This document shows positions 1 through 8,758 of a DNA stretch of 64,000 bases, piece after piece. Location: NCBI RefSeq assembly GCF_007483665.1, contig NZ_VIQO01000040.1, positions 1 to 64,000 on the forward strand, in the 5' to 3' direction. The notes beneath the pieces are model-generated. The model made no database searches. It was not told the origin of the DNA and saw nothing but the letters and a program-made list of their open reading frames with translations. The first letter of the stretch is position 1; every line of letters begins with the position of its first letter. The stretch comes from Catellatospora sichuanensis (lineage in GTDB: Bacteria; Actinomycetota; Actinomycetes; Mycobacteriales; Micromonosporaceae). Made by a program: the position numbers and the translations under genes.

Positions 1-565
1 GCAGGTACCAGCGGCTGTGGCGCACGACGACCGCCCACGGGTCGACGTCCAGCTCGCGCTCATTGCCGGCCTCGGAGCGATACCGCAGGCGCACCCGCCG
101 GCGGTCCGCGCAGGCGTGCACCAGTTCGGTGGTGGTCTGTGGGTCGGGCCGGGCGGCACCACGATCGGGCGCCGGGGCGGTGGCCCGGCGTACCGCCTCG
201 GCCTGGGCGGCGACCGGCTCCGGCAGCGCCCGCACGATCTTGCCCAGCGCGCTGCCGACCGGGCCGGTCGGGTCGCCCGCGTCGTGGTGGCCGTCGAGGA
301 CCGCCATCACCAGGCCGAGCGCCTCCGTCGCGCTGAACACCAGCGGCGGCAGCCGCAGGCCGCGGCCCACCCGGTAGCCGCCGTACGGGCCGCGGACCGA
401 CTCGATCGGGATGCCCGCCTCGCGCAGGATGCCGACGTAGCGGCGGGCGGCGCGCTCGGACACGCCCAGCTTGTCGGCGATCCGGTCGGCGGTGATGCCA
501 GGGCTGCCCTGGAGAAGTTCCAGTGCCATCAGGGCCCGTGCGGTGGGGCTCGCGTCAGGTGTCAC
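1..565 (-). CDS. YafY/DeoR-type HTH regulator with WYL domain (partial)
   Basis: A GTG start at 565 is preceded by AGGACG; the reading frame stays open to the window edge, so about 188 codons are visible and the C-terminus is missing. Residues about 5-60 form a winged helix of the YafY type (ITADRIADKLGVSERAARR, then GPYGGYRVGRGLRLPPL). The start of a WYL ligand-binding domain follows near residue 150 (RRRVRLRYRSEAGNE, DPWAVVVRHSRWYL). Such proteins are cytoplasmic transcription regulators that sense small ligands or nucleotides through WYL. It is transcribed away from the cupin gene at 932, so it may control that gene. Family assignment is firm; target and ligand are unknown. Confidence 0.85.
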   Translation of the reverse strand, partial: MTPDASPTARALMALELLQGSPGITADRIADKLGVSERAARRYVGILREAGIPIESVRGPYGGYRVGRGLRLPPLVFSATEALGLVMAVLDGHHDAGDPTGPVGSALGKIVRALPEPVAAQAEAVRRATAPAPDRGAARPDPQTTTELVHACADRRRVRLRYRSEAGNERELDVDPWAVVVRHSRWYL

Positions 566-931
566 GAGGTCGTCCTTCCTGTACGCGGCGCCTATTCCGC
601 GACCGCTCGGCTGATTCCGGTCGTGAAACGTCCGGAACCGAATCTAGCGTGCTGATCATGACCGACACGACCCAGGAGGAAACCGATGGAGATCGGCATG
701 CTGTCGGCACTGGTGGCTCCCGCCCTCGCCAAGGAGCTGGCGAACAGCGCCATGCCTCATGCGCCGACGCGGCTGCCGATCGCCTGGTGGCGGCTCGGAC
801 GCCGCCTGCGCCGGGCGATGCTTCCTCACCCGACGCCTGGCCGAGGTGGCGCCAGACCCAACCTCGACCAGCACAGAGATCACATGAGTCTGTCTAGAAA
901 TCGAATCACGCAATACCGAAGGAGCCCTCCG
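566..931. other. Divergent intergenic region with an unassigned open frame from ATG 686
   Basis: AGGAGG at 674-679 sits 6 nt before ATG 686, an almost ideal ribosome binding site. The frame that opens there runs without a stop into the cupin gene (start 932) and would add 82 residues. That extension is Arg/Pro-rich and unlike any cupin N-terminus I know. The other forward frame ends in a natural-looking tail (RRLAEVAPDPTSTSTEIT) near 890. The stretch may therefore be a decayed small gene between the WYL regulator and the cupin. No product can be named. Confidence 0.35.
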
Positions 932-1402
932 ATGACACTGGTACGCGCCGCCCAGGCCGAAGTCCTCGACGCCGACCCGACAAGCGTGATCACCCTGATG
1001 TTCGACCACGAACACACCGACGGCGCACTCACCAGCAACCGCACGCTGCTCAAGGACGGCAACGCCGGTGCCCCGCCGCACCGGCACACCCGCTCCGGCG
1101 AGCTGTTCTTCATCCTCGACGGAGCCCTGGAGATGCTGGTCGGCGACGAGCTACGCATCCTGCGCGAGGGAGACGCTCTGTTCGTCCCGCCGAACACTAC
1201 CCACGCCTTCGCCCCAGCGCCTGGGCACGATGCCGACTTCCTGGTCGTCATCACCCCGGGCAAGCCCCGGTTCGACTACTACCGCCTCCTCGACCAGGTG
1301 CACAACGGCGAGGCTACCTGGCCGGAGGTCAACCAGACTCAGGATCTCTACGACAACCACTACGCCGAAAGCGCTGTGTGGACATGCCGCACGACTGATT
1401 AG
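932..1402 (+). CDS. Cupin-domain protein
   Basis: 156 residues, one cupin_2 barrel. Cupin motif 1 is visible as PHRHTRSGELFFILDG (two His and the Glu that usually hold the metal), and motif 2 as GDALFVPPNTTHAFAP (Pro and the third His). Metal-binding residues are therefore present, so it may be an enzyme or a small-molecule sensor; single-domain cupins cannot be assigned a reaction from sequence alone. The start at ATG 932 is chosen because AAGGAG lies 7 nt upstream. The frame also opens further upstream at 686 behind a strong ribosome binding site, which I treat as separate. It ends just before a strong hairpin terminator. Confidence 0.8.
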   Translation: MTLVRAAQAEVLDADPTSVITLMFDHEHTDGALTSNRTLLKDGNAGAPPHRHTRSGELFFILDGALEMLVGDELRILREGDALFVPPNTTHAFAPAPGHDADFLVVITPGKPRFDYYRLLDQVHNGEATWPEVNQTQDLYDNHYAESAVWTCRTTD

Positions 1403-1420
1403 AGGTTTCCCAAGATCTGT

Positions 1421-1465
1421 CCCACACCCGGCCAGGACCTGGCGCTTGTCCTGGCCGGGTGTGGG
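1421..1465. terminator. Strong hairpin terminator after the cupin gene
   Basis: Perfect 18-bp inverted repeat (arms 1421-1438 and 1448-1465, starting CCCACACCCGG) with a 9-nt loop, 18 nt after the cupin stop codon. There is no U-tract, as is usual for actinomycete terminators. Confidence 0.8.
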
Positions 1466-1512
1466 GATGCGACGAAGTGTGACCCGGCAAATAGAGGGGC
1501 TACGATCCGATC

Positions 1513-2070
1513 ATGAGCGAGACAGCACCACCTTTTTCTTCGACGGTCGGTTCGGCTGAGGCCGAGTCACTGCTTTCGGTTCTTGAGCGCAACCGGCGAA
1601 CCTTCGCCTGGAAGACGTGCGGGCTCGACGAGAAGGGCATGCGTGCAACCACCGCAGCCAGCTCCATGACCATCGGTGGTCTGGTCAAGCATGTGGCCCT
1701 GGTCGAGGCGGACTGGCTCGCCGTCAAACTCGCCGGCCAGGAATACGGGGCGCCCTGGGACGCCGTCGATTTCGACGCCGACCCGAACTGGGAATGGCGC
1801 ACCGGCGCCGTTGACCCTCCAGGCGAGGTTTATGCAGTTTGGCGAGCCGCGGTTGCACGGTCTCGGGAGCTCGTGGCCGAGGTGATCAAGGAGCGCGGCC
1901 TTGACGGGCCCGCTTCGTTGACCTGGCCCGACGGCCGCACGCCCACGGTCCGCGTCATGCTCCTGGACATGATCGAGGAATACGCCCGCCACACCGGCCA
2001 TGCGGACATTCTCCGGGAGGCGGTGGACGGTCGGGTGGGTGAAGGCGCCCCCAAGGACTTCACCTTCTGA
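1513..2070 (+). CDS. DinB-like / DUF664 family protein
   Basis: 185 residues. The pattern is that of the DinB/DUF664 four-helix bundle: an N-terminal helix, a first metal-ligand His at residue 60 (LVKHVALVEADWL), and a C-terminal HxxxH pair in EYARHTGHADILRE. These three His usually bind a divalent metal. In actinobacteria the family includes mycothiol-dependent S-transferases and isomerases, but many members have no known substrate. The gene stands alone between two hairpins and is expected to be cytoplasmic. Family is secure, reaction unknown. Confidence 0.85.
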   Translation: MSETAPPFSSTVGSAEAESLLSVLERNRRTFAWKTCGLDEKGMRATTAASSMTIGGLVKHVALVEADWLAVKLAGQEYGAPWDAVDFDADPNWEWRTGAVDPPGEVYAVWRAAVARSRELVAEVIKERGLDGPASLTWPDGRTPTVRVMLLDMIEEYARHTGHADILREAVDGRVGEGAPKDFTF

Positions 2071-2071
2071 A

Positions 2072-2089
2072 ACCGCCTCGTCTGGCGGT
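2072..2089. terminator. Small hairpin after the DinB-like gene
   Basis: ACCGCC and GGCGGT pair around a 6-nt loop directly after the stop codon; CCTTC/GAAGG extends the stem with a bulge. Weak candidate terminator. Confidence 0.35.
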
Positions 2090-2149
2090 GAAGGTCACAG
2101 TTGGTGTTGCCGGTTCCCGGCGGGTTGGCCCGATCCGTACCGTAACGGA

Positions 2150-3097
2150 ATGAATACTCGATCGGCTACGGCCGCGGACCTCGACCGGGTGCTCGCGTGG
2201 ACGGTGGAGGCCCCGGTGAGCTGGGTCGACGCGGACATGTATCGCTCGGAGGCCGCCGAGCGGCGGCACCGACCGGAGTGGACCTGGATCGCCGAGGACG
2301 ACGCCGGCCGGGTGGTGGCACGCGCGGTCTGGTGGGGTCGCAACGACAGCGACCTCCCAGCCGTGCTCGACTGCCTGTCGGTCGCCGAGTCGGTGGCGGA
2401 TCCCGTAGCGGTCGCCGCGGATTTGCTGGACACCGCGCACGCGGCGTTCGGCACACTGCCCATGTATCAGATCAAGCTCGCCACCAGGTGGGCCGACGAT
2501 CCGCGCACGGCCGCGGCCGTGCTGTGGCGGCGGGAGGCGGCGTACGCGGCGGGTCTCACCCACGAGGTGCAGCGGTTGCAATACGAGTGGCGCCCAGCTG
2601 ACGGCGTGCCCACGTCAAGCGGACGGCTCGTCTTCAGCCCTGAGCCCGACAACGCGGTGATGCTTGACGTTTTCCGACGTGTCGCAGCGGGCAGTCTCGA
2701 CGCCGAGACCCGCAGGAACCTCGCGGCCGTCGGCGCCGAGTCGACCGCCCGCAAGGAACTGGCGTTCTATCTGGACGCGCCGGGTGATCGGAGTTGGTGG
2801 CGACTGGCATACACGCCGGACGGTCAGCTCGCCGGTCTGGCCATCCCGTCGGCCACCCCGTACGGGCCGAACGTCGGCTACCTCGGGGTGCTGCCGGAGT
2901 TGCGGGGCAACGGCTATGTCGGCGACATCCTCGCCGAGGTGACCCGGTCGCACGCCGAGCGCGGCGCCACCCGAATCACGGCCACCACCGACCTCGGCAA
3001 CGCCCCGATGGCAGCGGCCTTCGGCCGTGCCGGGTACCGCAATACCGAGGCCCGAATCGTACTTTCGGTGCCCACGGTGCCCTACGCCGATCAGTAG
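2150..3097 (+). CDS. GNAT-family N-acetyltransferase
   Basis: 315 residues when started at ATG 2150, preceded by the weak TAACGGA; longer upstream openings overlap the DinB-like gene and look non-coding. The C-terminal third is a clear GNAT fold: LGVLPELRGNGYVGDIL carries the acetyl-CoA pyrophosphate loop (R/Q-x-x-G-x-G/A type), followed by TATTDLGNAPMAAAFGRAGY, the usual motif B. The N-terminal half may be a second, degenerate GNAT domain, as in tandem GNAT proteins of actinomycetes. It should acetylate an amine in the cytoplasm; the substrate cannot be told. It is followed by a decayed gene on the other strand. Confidence 0.85.
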   Translation: MNTRSATAADLDRVLAWTVEAPVSWVDADMYRSEAAERRHRPEWTWIAEDDAGRVVARAVWWGRNDSDLPAVLDCLSVAESVADPVAVAADLLDTAHAAFGTLPMYQIKLATRWADDPRTAAAVLWRREAAYAAGLTHEVQRLQYEWRPADGVPTSSGRLVFSPEPDNAVMLDVFRRVAAGSLDAETRRNLAAVGAESTARKELAFYLDAPGDRSWWRLAYTPDGQLAGLAIPSATPYGPNVGYLGVLPELRGNGYVGDILAEVTRSHAERGATRITATTDLGNAPMAAAFGRAGYRNTEARIVLSVPTVPYADQ

Positions 3098-3400
3098 ATC
3101 GTCGGATTCTGCTCGCTGACGAGGTCGGGCCCGTAGCGCCACGGCGTCGCACCCAAAGCAGCGGCGATTAGCTCTCTGACCAGCGCGTCCGCGTCATGCC
3201 ATCGATCAGGAACCGGTCTGACGGGCGCAACGCGGGTCGGACGGATTCGGCTGCCCCGCGGCGAGAGATTTCTCCAGGGCAGTGTCAGCCGGGCAGCTCA
3301 TGATCGGGGTGCCGCCTGGCGGGACGCGATCGACGACCCGGCCGACCTGACGGGTGTTGCCCAATCTCAGCGTCTCGCCGTGGCGACAGCTCCGGGGACG
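3098..3400 (-). pseudogene. Decayed gene remnant, product unknown
   Basis: Reading the minus strand, one frame (about 3400-3200) gives GETLRLGNTRQVGRVVDRVP and then PGGTPIMSCPADTALEKS before a stop. A second frame continues from about 3290 to the stop at 3098 with WHDADALVRELIAAALGATP and ends YGPDLVSEQNPTIY. Both have normal actinobacterial codon use and protein-like composition, and they overlap as expected for one gene broken by a frameshift. No start codon is evident. I do not recognise the family. Confidence 0.35.
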
Positions 3401-3841
3401 TTATGGGCTGATGCGGGCGGCGAGACTGTGCAGGGTGTGCACCTCGTCGAGGGTCAGCGGCCCGGCGAGGTGGGCGCGGACGGCCGGAGCTAGCACCTTG
3501 GCGGCCCTGTCCAGGGCGGCTAGGCCGTCATCGGTGAGGACGGCCTCGGTGCTGCGCCGGTCCGAGCGTGACAGCTCCCGAGTGATGTAGCCGGCATCTT
3601 CGAGGCGGTTGGCCAGTCGGCTGATACCGCTTTCACTGAAGCCGACCGAGCAGGCCAGATCCGTCATCCGTTGCCGCCGTCCAGGTGCGGCGTTCAGGCG
3701 CAGCAACACCTCGAACCAGGTCAGCGGCATCCCCGCACTTTCCCGGGCCGTCTGTTCCAGGGCCCCGGTGACCTGTTGAAAGGCGCGGACCACCTCGCCC
3801 CAGGCCTGCATGTACGGGTCGCTGAACGGGTCGGCTGCCAT
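3401..3841 (-). CDS. MarR-family transcriptional regulator
   Basis: 146 residues from ATG 3841 (an ATG at 3883 would add 14 residues). The MarR winged helix is plain: an N-terminal dimerisation helix, LTWFEVLLRLNAAPGRRQRM, the recognition helix SVGFSESGISRLANRLEDAG, and the wing YITRELSRSDRRSTEAVLTD. MarR proteins usually repress their own and adjacent genes and are released by phenolic ligands or oxidants. It is divergent from the NAD-dependent epimerase at 4026, and a 12-bp palindrome at 3940-3951 lies between them. The likely regulon is therefore this pair. Confidence 0.9.
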   Translation of the reverse strand: MAADPFSDPYMQAWGEVVRAFQQVTGALEQTARESAGMPLTWFEVLLRLNAAPGRRQRMTDLACSVGFSESGISRLANRLEDAGYITRELSRSDRRSTEAVLTDDGLAALDRAAKVLAPAVRAHLAGPLTLDEVHTLHSLAARISP

Positions 3842-3939
3842 ACCGACCAGATTACCGCCCTCAGCAAGTATTTGCCAACGCACGAATCATGTGCGATGGT
3901 TGCCATCGCAGAAGCTTGCAGACGCACGCATCTTATAAG

Positions 3940-3951
3940 TCAAACGTTTGA
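3940..3951. promoter_or_regulatory. Palindromic operator candidate for the MarR protein
   Basis: TCAAACGTTTGA is a perfect 12-bp palindrome in the AT-richer gap between the MarR gene and the divergent epimerase gene. Size and position fit a MarR operator. Confidence 0.5.
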
Positions 3952-4025
3952 AGAGAGTGGCTATGCCGACTAGCGCGCACACACGATCGTCTGACCGTAT
4001 TGCCGCCACCAGCGAGGAGAGCTCC

Positions 4026-5006
4026 GTGAACCCGCTGCCCGCAGCCACCCGCACCTACGTCGTGCTCGGCGCCAACGGTGGCGTCGGCTCCCACCTGGTC
4101 GACGTGCTGACCGCCGCCAACCGCCGCGTCCGCGCCGTCAGCCGCGCGCCACTGCCGGCCCACCGCAACGTCGAACACATGTCGGCCGACCTGCGCGACG
4201 CCGACCAGCTGCGGGCCGCCATCGACGGCGCCGACATCGTCTTCCACGCAGCCCAACCGCCGTACACCCGCTGGCCACAGGAATTTCCCGCCCTCACCAA
4301 CGACATCGCCTCGGCCACCGCATCCGCCGGCGCCCGGCTCGTCCTGGTCGACAACCTCTACATGTACGGACCCACCACCGCCCCGATGACCGAGGATCTG
4401 CCCTACGCCGCCACCGATCCCAAGGGCCGCACCCGCGCCGCCATGGCCACCTCCCTGCTCCAGCGTCACCACGCCGGTGAACTCGACGTCGTACTCGCCC
4501 GCGCCAGCGACTACTACGGCCCCCGGGGCGTCAACAGCGCCGCCGGCCAGACCCTGTTCGACGCCGCCCTCACCGGAACCAAGGCAAACCTCATCGGCTC
4601 ACTGGACCAGCCACACAGCTGGTCTTACCTGCCCGACATCGCCGACGCCCTCGTCCGGCTCGCGGACGCCCCCCACTCCGGCGGCCGCGCGTGGCACCTG
4701 CCCGCCGCCGAACCACTCACCCAACGCCAACTCGTCACCCTGGTCTACCAAGCAGCCGGACACCGGCCCCGCATGGCCGCCCTGCCCGGCGCCATCCACC
4801 GCGCGATCGCCACCGTCCACCCGATGCTCCGCGAGCTGTACAGCACCCGCTGGCAGTTCACCCACCCCTTCACCACCGACTGGACCGATTACGCCACCGA
4901 GATCGCCGCATTCACCCCGACCCCACACACCCAGGCCGTCCGCGCCACCCTCACCTGGTACAGCGAGCGTGCCGGCGTCCCTGCCCGGCCTACCGAAGCT
5001 GGATGA
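4026..5006 (+). CDS. NAD(P)-dependent epimerase/dehydratase (SDR family)
   Basis: 326 residues from GTG 4026, chosen because GCGAGGAGAG precedes it; an in-frame ATG at 3963 would add 21 poorly conserved residues. The N-terminal Rossmann motif is YVVLGANGGVGSHLV (GxxGxxG), followed by HMSADLRDADQLRAAIDGAD, the usual NmrA/extended-SDR strand, and a catalytic-type Tyr in NLYMYGP. The C-terminal half (SYLPDIADALVRLAD) is typical of extended SDRs acting on sugar nucleotides or related ketones. It is divergently controlled by a MarR protein, so it probably handles a reactive or toxic compound. Substrate unknown. Confidence 0.85.
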   Translation: MNPLPAATRTYVVLGANGGVGSHLVDVLTAANRRVRAVSRAPLPAHRNVEHMSADLRDADQLRAAIDGADIVFHAAQPPYTRWPQEFPALTNDIASATASAGARLVLVDNLYMYGPTTAPMTEDLPYAATDPKGRTRAAMATSLLQRHHAGELDVVLARASDYYGPRGVNSAAGQTLFDAALTGTKANLIGSLDQPHSWSYLPDIADALVRLADAPHSGGRAWHLPAAEPLTQRQLVTLVYQAAGHRPRMAALPGAIHRAIATVHPMLRELYSTRWQFTHPFTTDWTDYATEIAAFTPTPHTQAVRATLTWYSERAGVPARPTEAG

Positions 5007-5026
5007 GCACAAGACACCAACCAAAC

Positions 5027-5065
5027 CCACGGTGCGGACCTAGATCAACTATGTCCGCACCGTGG
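5027..5065. terminator. Bidirectional hairpin between convergent genes
   Basis: Perfect 13-bp stem (CCACGGTGCGGAC, 5027-5039, with 5053-5065) placed between the epimerase stop and the convergent ABC permease stop. Confidence 0.75.
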
Positions 5066-5108
5066 TGTTACCGGCTCGTAGATCGGCTTCGCACCTCCTC
5101 CCCAGCGA

Positions 5109-5852
5109 CTACTGCCAGCGGAAGAAGCGGACCGCGAGCGCGCAGGTGATCACGGCGTACACGGCCGTGACGGCGAGGTGCAAGGGCTGGGGCCAGTCGC
5201 CGGCCCACGCGGCCTGCATCGCCTGGGACGCGGCGCCCAGCGGCGTGAAGTCGGCGACCTGCCGCGCGCCCTCGGGCATCATCGGGCCGGGCGTCCACAC
5301 CCCGGCGAAGAACAACATCGGGAAGTACACCAGGGTGCCGATGCCGGCCGAGGCGCGGGCGTTCGGGGCGACGGCGGCGATGAGCAACGCGACCCCGGTC
5401 ATCGCGGCAGCGCCCAGCAGGTACGCGACCAGCAGCGCAGGCCAGTTCTCCGGGCCCCGGCTGCCGAACGCGACGGCGGCCGTGACCATCATCAGCGCCG
5501 AGCCGACCAGCAGCGCGGCCACGTTCACGCCGAGCTGTGCGCTGATCAGCGCCGACGGTTTGACGGGCGTCGTCGCCAGCCGGCGCAGCACGCCGCGCTC
5601 GCGGTACGCCGCGAGCACGCCGAGCAGCGTGGTCATGGTGACCGTGCCGATCGCCAGGGCCAGCACCACCGGCAGGTAGAGATTGATGGGCAGCTCGCCG
5701 TCGAAGTCGGCCGACGGTTCGCTGAACGCCGGGATGGCGTTGCCGAGCACCAGGATGAGGATGGTGGGGAAGGCCAGGGCGAAGAACGCGCCCACCGGAT
5801 CACGCAGGAACAGGCGTGCCTCGGTACCGGTCATTTGGGAGAGGGCAGACAT
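5109..5852 (-). CDS. ABC-2 type transporter permease
   Basis: 247 residues from ATG 5852, preceded by CAGGAG; the longer opening to 5942 would overlap the ATPase gene. Six hydrophobic segments are visible, among them AFFALAFPTILILVLGNAIP, the pair around LPVVLALAIGTVTMTTLLGV, and TLVYFPMLFFAGVWTPG, the usual ABC-2 membrane/re-entrant element before the last helix. It lies 13 nt downstream of the ATPase gene and forms a two-gene exporter, most likely for a drug, lipid or peptide. This type often serves antibiotic resistance when paired with a DesK-type two-component system, and one is encoded divergently here. Confidence 0.9.
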   Translation of the reverse strand: MSALSQMTGTEARLFLRDPVGAFFALAFPTILILVLGNAIPAFSEPSADFDGELPINLYLPVVLALAIGTVTMTTLLGVLAAYRERGVLRRLATTPVKPSALISAQLGVNVAALLVGSALMMVTAAVAFGSRGPENWPALLVAYLLGAAAMTGVALLIAAVAPNARASAGIGTLVYFPMLFFAGVWTPGPMMPEGARQVADFTPLGAASQAMQAAWAGDWPQPLHLAVTAVYAVITCALAVRFFRWQ

Positions 5853-5865
5853 GTCGGGCTCCTGC

Positions 5866-6603
5866 TCAGCTGGTGTGGGAAGGGGTGGTGGCCAGGGCGA
5901 GGAACGCGTCCTCAAGGTTGGCGCGGTAGCCGTCGACGTCACCGACGCCGGCGATCAGCCCGGCCGGGGTGTCGAGCGCGGCCAGCTCGCCGTCGACGAG
6001 CACGGCCAGCCGGTCGCACAGCCGCTCGGCCTCGTCCATGAAGTGAGTGACCAGCAGCACGGTCACGCCCCGGTCGCGGATCGCGCGGATCAGCTTCCAG
6101 ATCTCGCGCCGGGCGCGCGGGTCCAGCCCGGTGGTGAGCTCGTCGAGGATCGCCACGCGCGGATTGCCGACCAGGGCCAGCGCGATCGACAGCCGCTGCT
6201 TCTGCCCGCCGGACAGCTTCGCGTACGGCATGTTCACGTGCTCGGTGAGCCCGACCGAGGCCAGCAGCTCGCGCCAGTCGGCGGGGTCGGGGTAGAAAGA
6301 GGAGTACAGCGCCATCGCCTCGCCGACGCGCAGCCGGTCCTGCAGCTGGCTCTCCTGCAGCTGCACACCGACCAGGCCGCGCAGCTTCTCGTGATCGCGC
6401 CTGGCGTCCAGCCCGAGCACGGTGACGTCCCCCGCGTCGGGGGTACGCAGACCCGCGATGCACTCGACGGTGGTGGTCTTGCCGGCGCCGTTCTGGCCGA
6501 GAATGCCGAAGATCTCGCCCTCGGCGACGGTGAAGGAGATGCCGTTGACGACGGTACGGTCGCCGTACCGCTTGGTGAGTCCGTGGACTTCGATGACTGC
6601 CAT
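5866..6603 (-). CDS. ABC transporter ATP-binding protein
   Basis: 245 residues. All nucleotide-binding motifs are present: Walker A GQNGAGKTTT, Q-loop VGVQLQESQL, signature LSGGQKQR, Walker B VAILDELTTGLDP and the H-loop VTHFMDE. The Walker B glutamate is followed by Leu rather than the usual Pro (DEL for DEP), a mild variant. It energises the ABC-2 permease encoded 13 nt downstream. The start ATG 6603 lies 133 nt from the divergent kinase start at 6737, so both transcription units share one promoter region. Confidence 0.95.
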   Translation of the reverse strand: MAVIEVHGLTKRYGDRTVVNGISFTVAEGEIFGILGQNGAGKTTTVECIAGLRTPDAGDVTVLGLDARRDHEKLRGLVGVQLQESQLQDRLRVGEAMALYSSFYPDPADWRELLASVGLTEHVNMPYAKLSGGQKQRLSIALALVGNPRVAILDELTTGLDPRARREIWKLIRAIRDRGVTVLLVTHFMDEAERLCDRLAVLVDGELAALDTPAGLIAGVGDVDGYRANLEDAFLALATTPSHTS

Positions 6604-6736
6604 GCCGAGAAAGTTATGGCCGCCGTCCTCGGCCCGGTATGACGCTGCATGCCGAGTGCAGGTGTGGTTACCCCCACCCCCGCCGGGTGCCTTTCATCAG
6701 TGCGCCGAGCGCCGCCCATCGGCGACGATGGCGGGC

Positions 6737-8758
6737 ATGATCCGGTCGTACGCCCTCGCCCCGCTCCGCGGCCTGCTCCTCGCGCTGCTGGCGGTGGTCG
6801 GGCTCGCCACCTCGCTGCCGCTGATGATCTCCATCGCTGCGGTGGTCACCTACCCGGCAGTGCTGGGCACGGTCCGGGCCATGACCGGGCTGTCGCGGCG
6901 GCTGGCCGGCGACTGGGGCCGCACCGTCGTGGAGCCGCCCTACCGCACCGGGACCCCGCCGGTGCCGACGCAGCGCATGGACGGCTGGTACGAACACCAG
7001 GGCCAGCTGTACAAGACGCCGAACTACCCACGGTTCTTCCTGCGCATGGAGTGGCTGACCGAGGACCCCGCAACCGGCCGCGACTGGATGTGGCTGCTGC
7101 TGCTCGGACCGCTGGGCGCCCTGCTCGCGCTGGCCGGACCAGCGCTGCTCGTGGCGGGGGTGCTCGCCGTCGCAGGTGTCAACGCGGCCGGACGGGCGAC
7201 CGCCGCGGCGGTGGGTCTGCCGGAAACGGCGCTGACCTGGTGGGGGCTGCTACCGGACGGGCCCGCCTGGCAGACGGCCGCGGTCGGGGCCGCAGCAGCC
7301 GTCACCGGGCTGCTGGCCGGTCCGGCGCTGCTGCGCATGCACGGCCGATGGACCCGGCACTGGCTCGGGCATGCGAGCCGGTCCTGGTGGCACACGTCCG
7401 GTTTCGGGGCCTGGCTCAGCCGCGGCGGGCACGACACCTGGAAGGCCATGCTGCTGCTCGGGCTGTCGCTGACCGGGTTCGGCGTGTTCCTGCTGACCCT
7501 GCTGCTGACGATGGTCAGCGGCGGGTTCGGCATCGCCTGGCTGGCGTACGCGACCCGCCCGATGGTCAACCACTACCGGCGGCTGTGCGCGACCTGGGGC
7601 GGCATCGAACTGCCCGACCCGTACCGGCCGCGCGAGCCGGTGGCGGGGCCGGACCCGGACGGGCGCTACCGGGCCGGGCGCACCCTGTACGCCACCCGCG
7701 ACGGCGCCCACCGGGCCGGTTTCTTCCCCTGGATCCTCGGCGACCCGGCGACCTGGCGCGACCTGCTCTGGATGGCGACCGCGCCGCTCGTCGCGCTGGC
7801 CGCAGCGGTGCCCGGCGTGCTGCTCGGCATCGGCTACTTCGGACTGTTCTGGCAGGCGCTGTTCTGGCCGCTGTGGGCGGCTCCGCTCGGTCTCATCGCC
7901 GACGTGTGGATCAACCCCTGGTACATGTGGCAGCTGGTCACCCTGGGCATCCCCGCGGCGGCGGCCGTGCCCGGCTGGGTGTCGGTGCCGATCGGCCTGG
8001 CCGCCGGGCTGCTCGGCGTGCTGCTGGCCGGACCGGTGCTACGCCTGATCACCGGGTACGCGCGGCTGCTGCTGGCGCCGGGACGCTCGGCCCGGCTGGC
8101 ACACCGGGTCGAGCACCTGGCGCAGACCCGCGCCGACGCGGTCGACGCGCAGAGCGCCGAACTGCGCCGCATCGAACGCGACCTGCACGACGGGGCACAG
8201 GCCCGCCTCGTCGCGGTCGGGCTCAGCCTCGGCGCGGTCGAGCAGCTGATGGACCGCGACCCCGAAGCCGCTCGGGCACTGCTGGCACAGGCCCGGCAGA
8301 CCTCCGCCGCCGCCCTGTCCGACCTACGCGACCTGGTCCGCGGCATCCACCCGCCGGTGCTGGCCGAGCGCGGCCTGGCCGACGCCGTACGCGCGCTCGC
8401 CCTCGACGCGGCGCTGCCCGTGCAGGTGCACGCCGACCTGGCCGGGCACCCGCCCGCACCGATCGCCACCGCGGCGTACTTCGCAGTCGCCGAGGCGCTG
8501 GCCAACGCCGCCCGCCACGCCGGGGCCCGCCGCGTGGGCGTGGACATCCGGCACGCGGGCGGGCAACTGCGGGTCACCGTCACCGACGACGGCCGCGGTG
8601 GCGCCGACCCCGCCCGGGGCAGCGGCCTCACCGGCCTGCGCCGGCGGCTCGCCACCTTCGACGGAACGCTCGCCCTGCACAGTCCGCTGGGCGGCCCGAC
8701 CGTGCTGACGTTGGAGATACCGTGCGCGTTGTCCTCGCCGGGGACCGCTACCTGCTGA
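6737..8758 (+). CDS. DesK/NarL-type sensor histidine kinase
   Basis: 673 residues from ATG 6737. The N-terminal ~450 residues hold two related membrane sensor units, each with paired long hydrophobic segments (about 10-50, 120-190, 240-290, 330-440). Then comes HisKA_3 with phospho-acceptor His484 (RIERDLHDGAQARL) and a HATPase domain with N-box NAARHAGARRVG and G-box DGRGGADPARGSGLTGLRRR. This architecture normally signals to a LuxR/NarL response regulator encoded immediately downstream. Here that partner has decayed to a stub, so the kinase is orphaned unless it uses a regulator elsewhere. The divergent ABC exporter is a likely target. Confidence 0.9.
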   Translation: MIRSYALAPLRGLLLALLAVVGLATSLPLMISIAAVVTYPAVLGTVRAMTGLSRRLAGDWGRTVVEPPYRTGTPPVPTQRMDGWYEHQGQLYKTPNYPRFFLRMEWLTEDPATGRDWMWLLLLGPLGALLALAGPALLVAGVLAVAGVNAAGRATAAAVGLPETALTWWGLLPDGPAWQTAAVGAAAAVTGLLAGPALLRMHGRWTRHWLGHASRSWWHTSGFGAWLSRGGHDTWKAMLLLGLSLTGFGVFLLTLLLTMVSGGFGIAWLAYATRPMVNHYRRLCATWGGIELPDPYRPREPVAGPDPDGRYRAGRTLYATRDGAHRAGFFPWILGDPATWRDLLWMATAPLVALAAAVPGVLLGIGYFGLFWQALFWPLWAAPLGLIADVWINPWYMWQLVTLGIPAAAAVPGWVSVPIGLAAGLLGVLLAGPVLRLITGYARLLLAPGRSARLAHRVEHLAQTRADAVDAQSAELRRIERDLHDGAQARLVAVGLSLGAVEQLMDRDPEAARALLAQARQTSAAALSDLRDLVRGIHPPVLAERGLADAVRALALDAALPVQVHADLAGHPPAPIATAAYFAVAEALANAARHAGARRVGVDIRHAGGQLRVTVTDDGRGGADPARGSGLTGLRRRLATFDGTLALHSPLGGPTVLTLEIPCALSSPGTATC

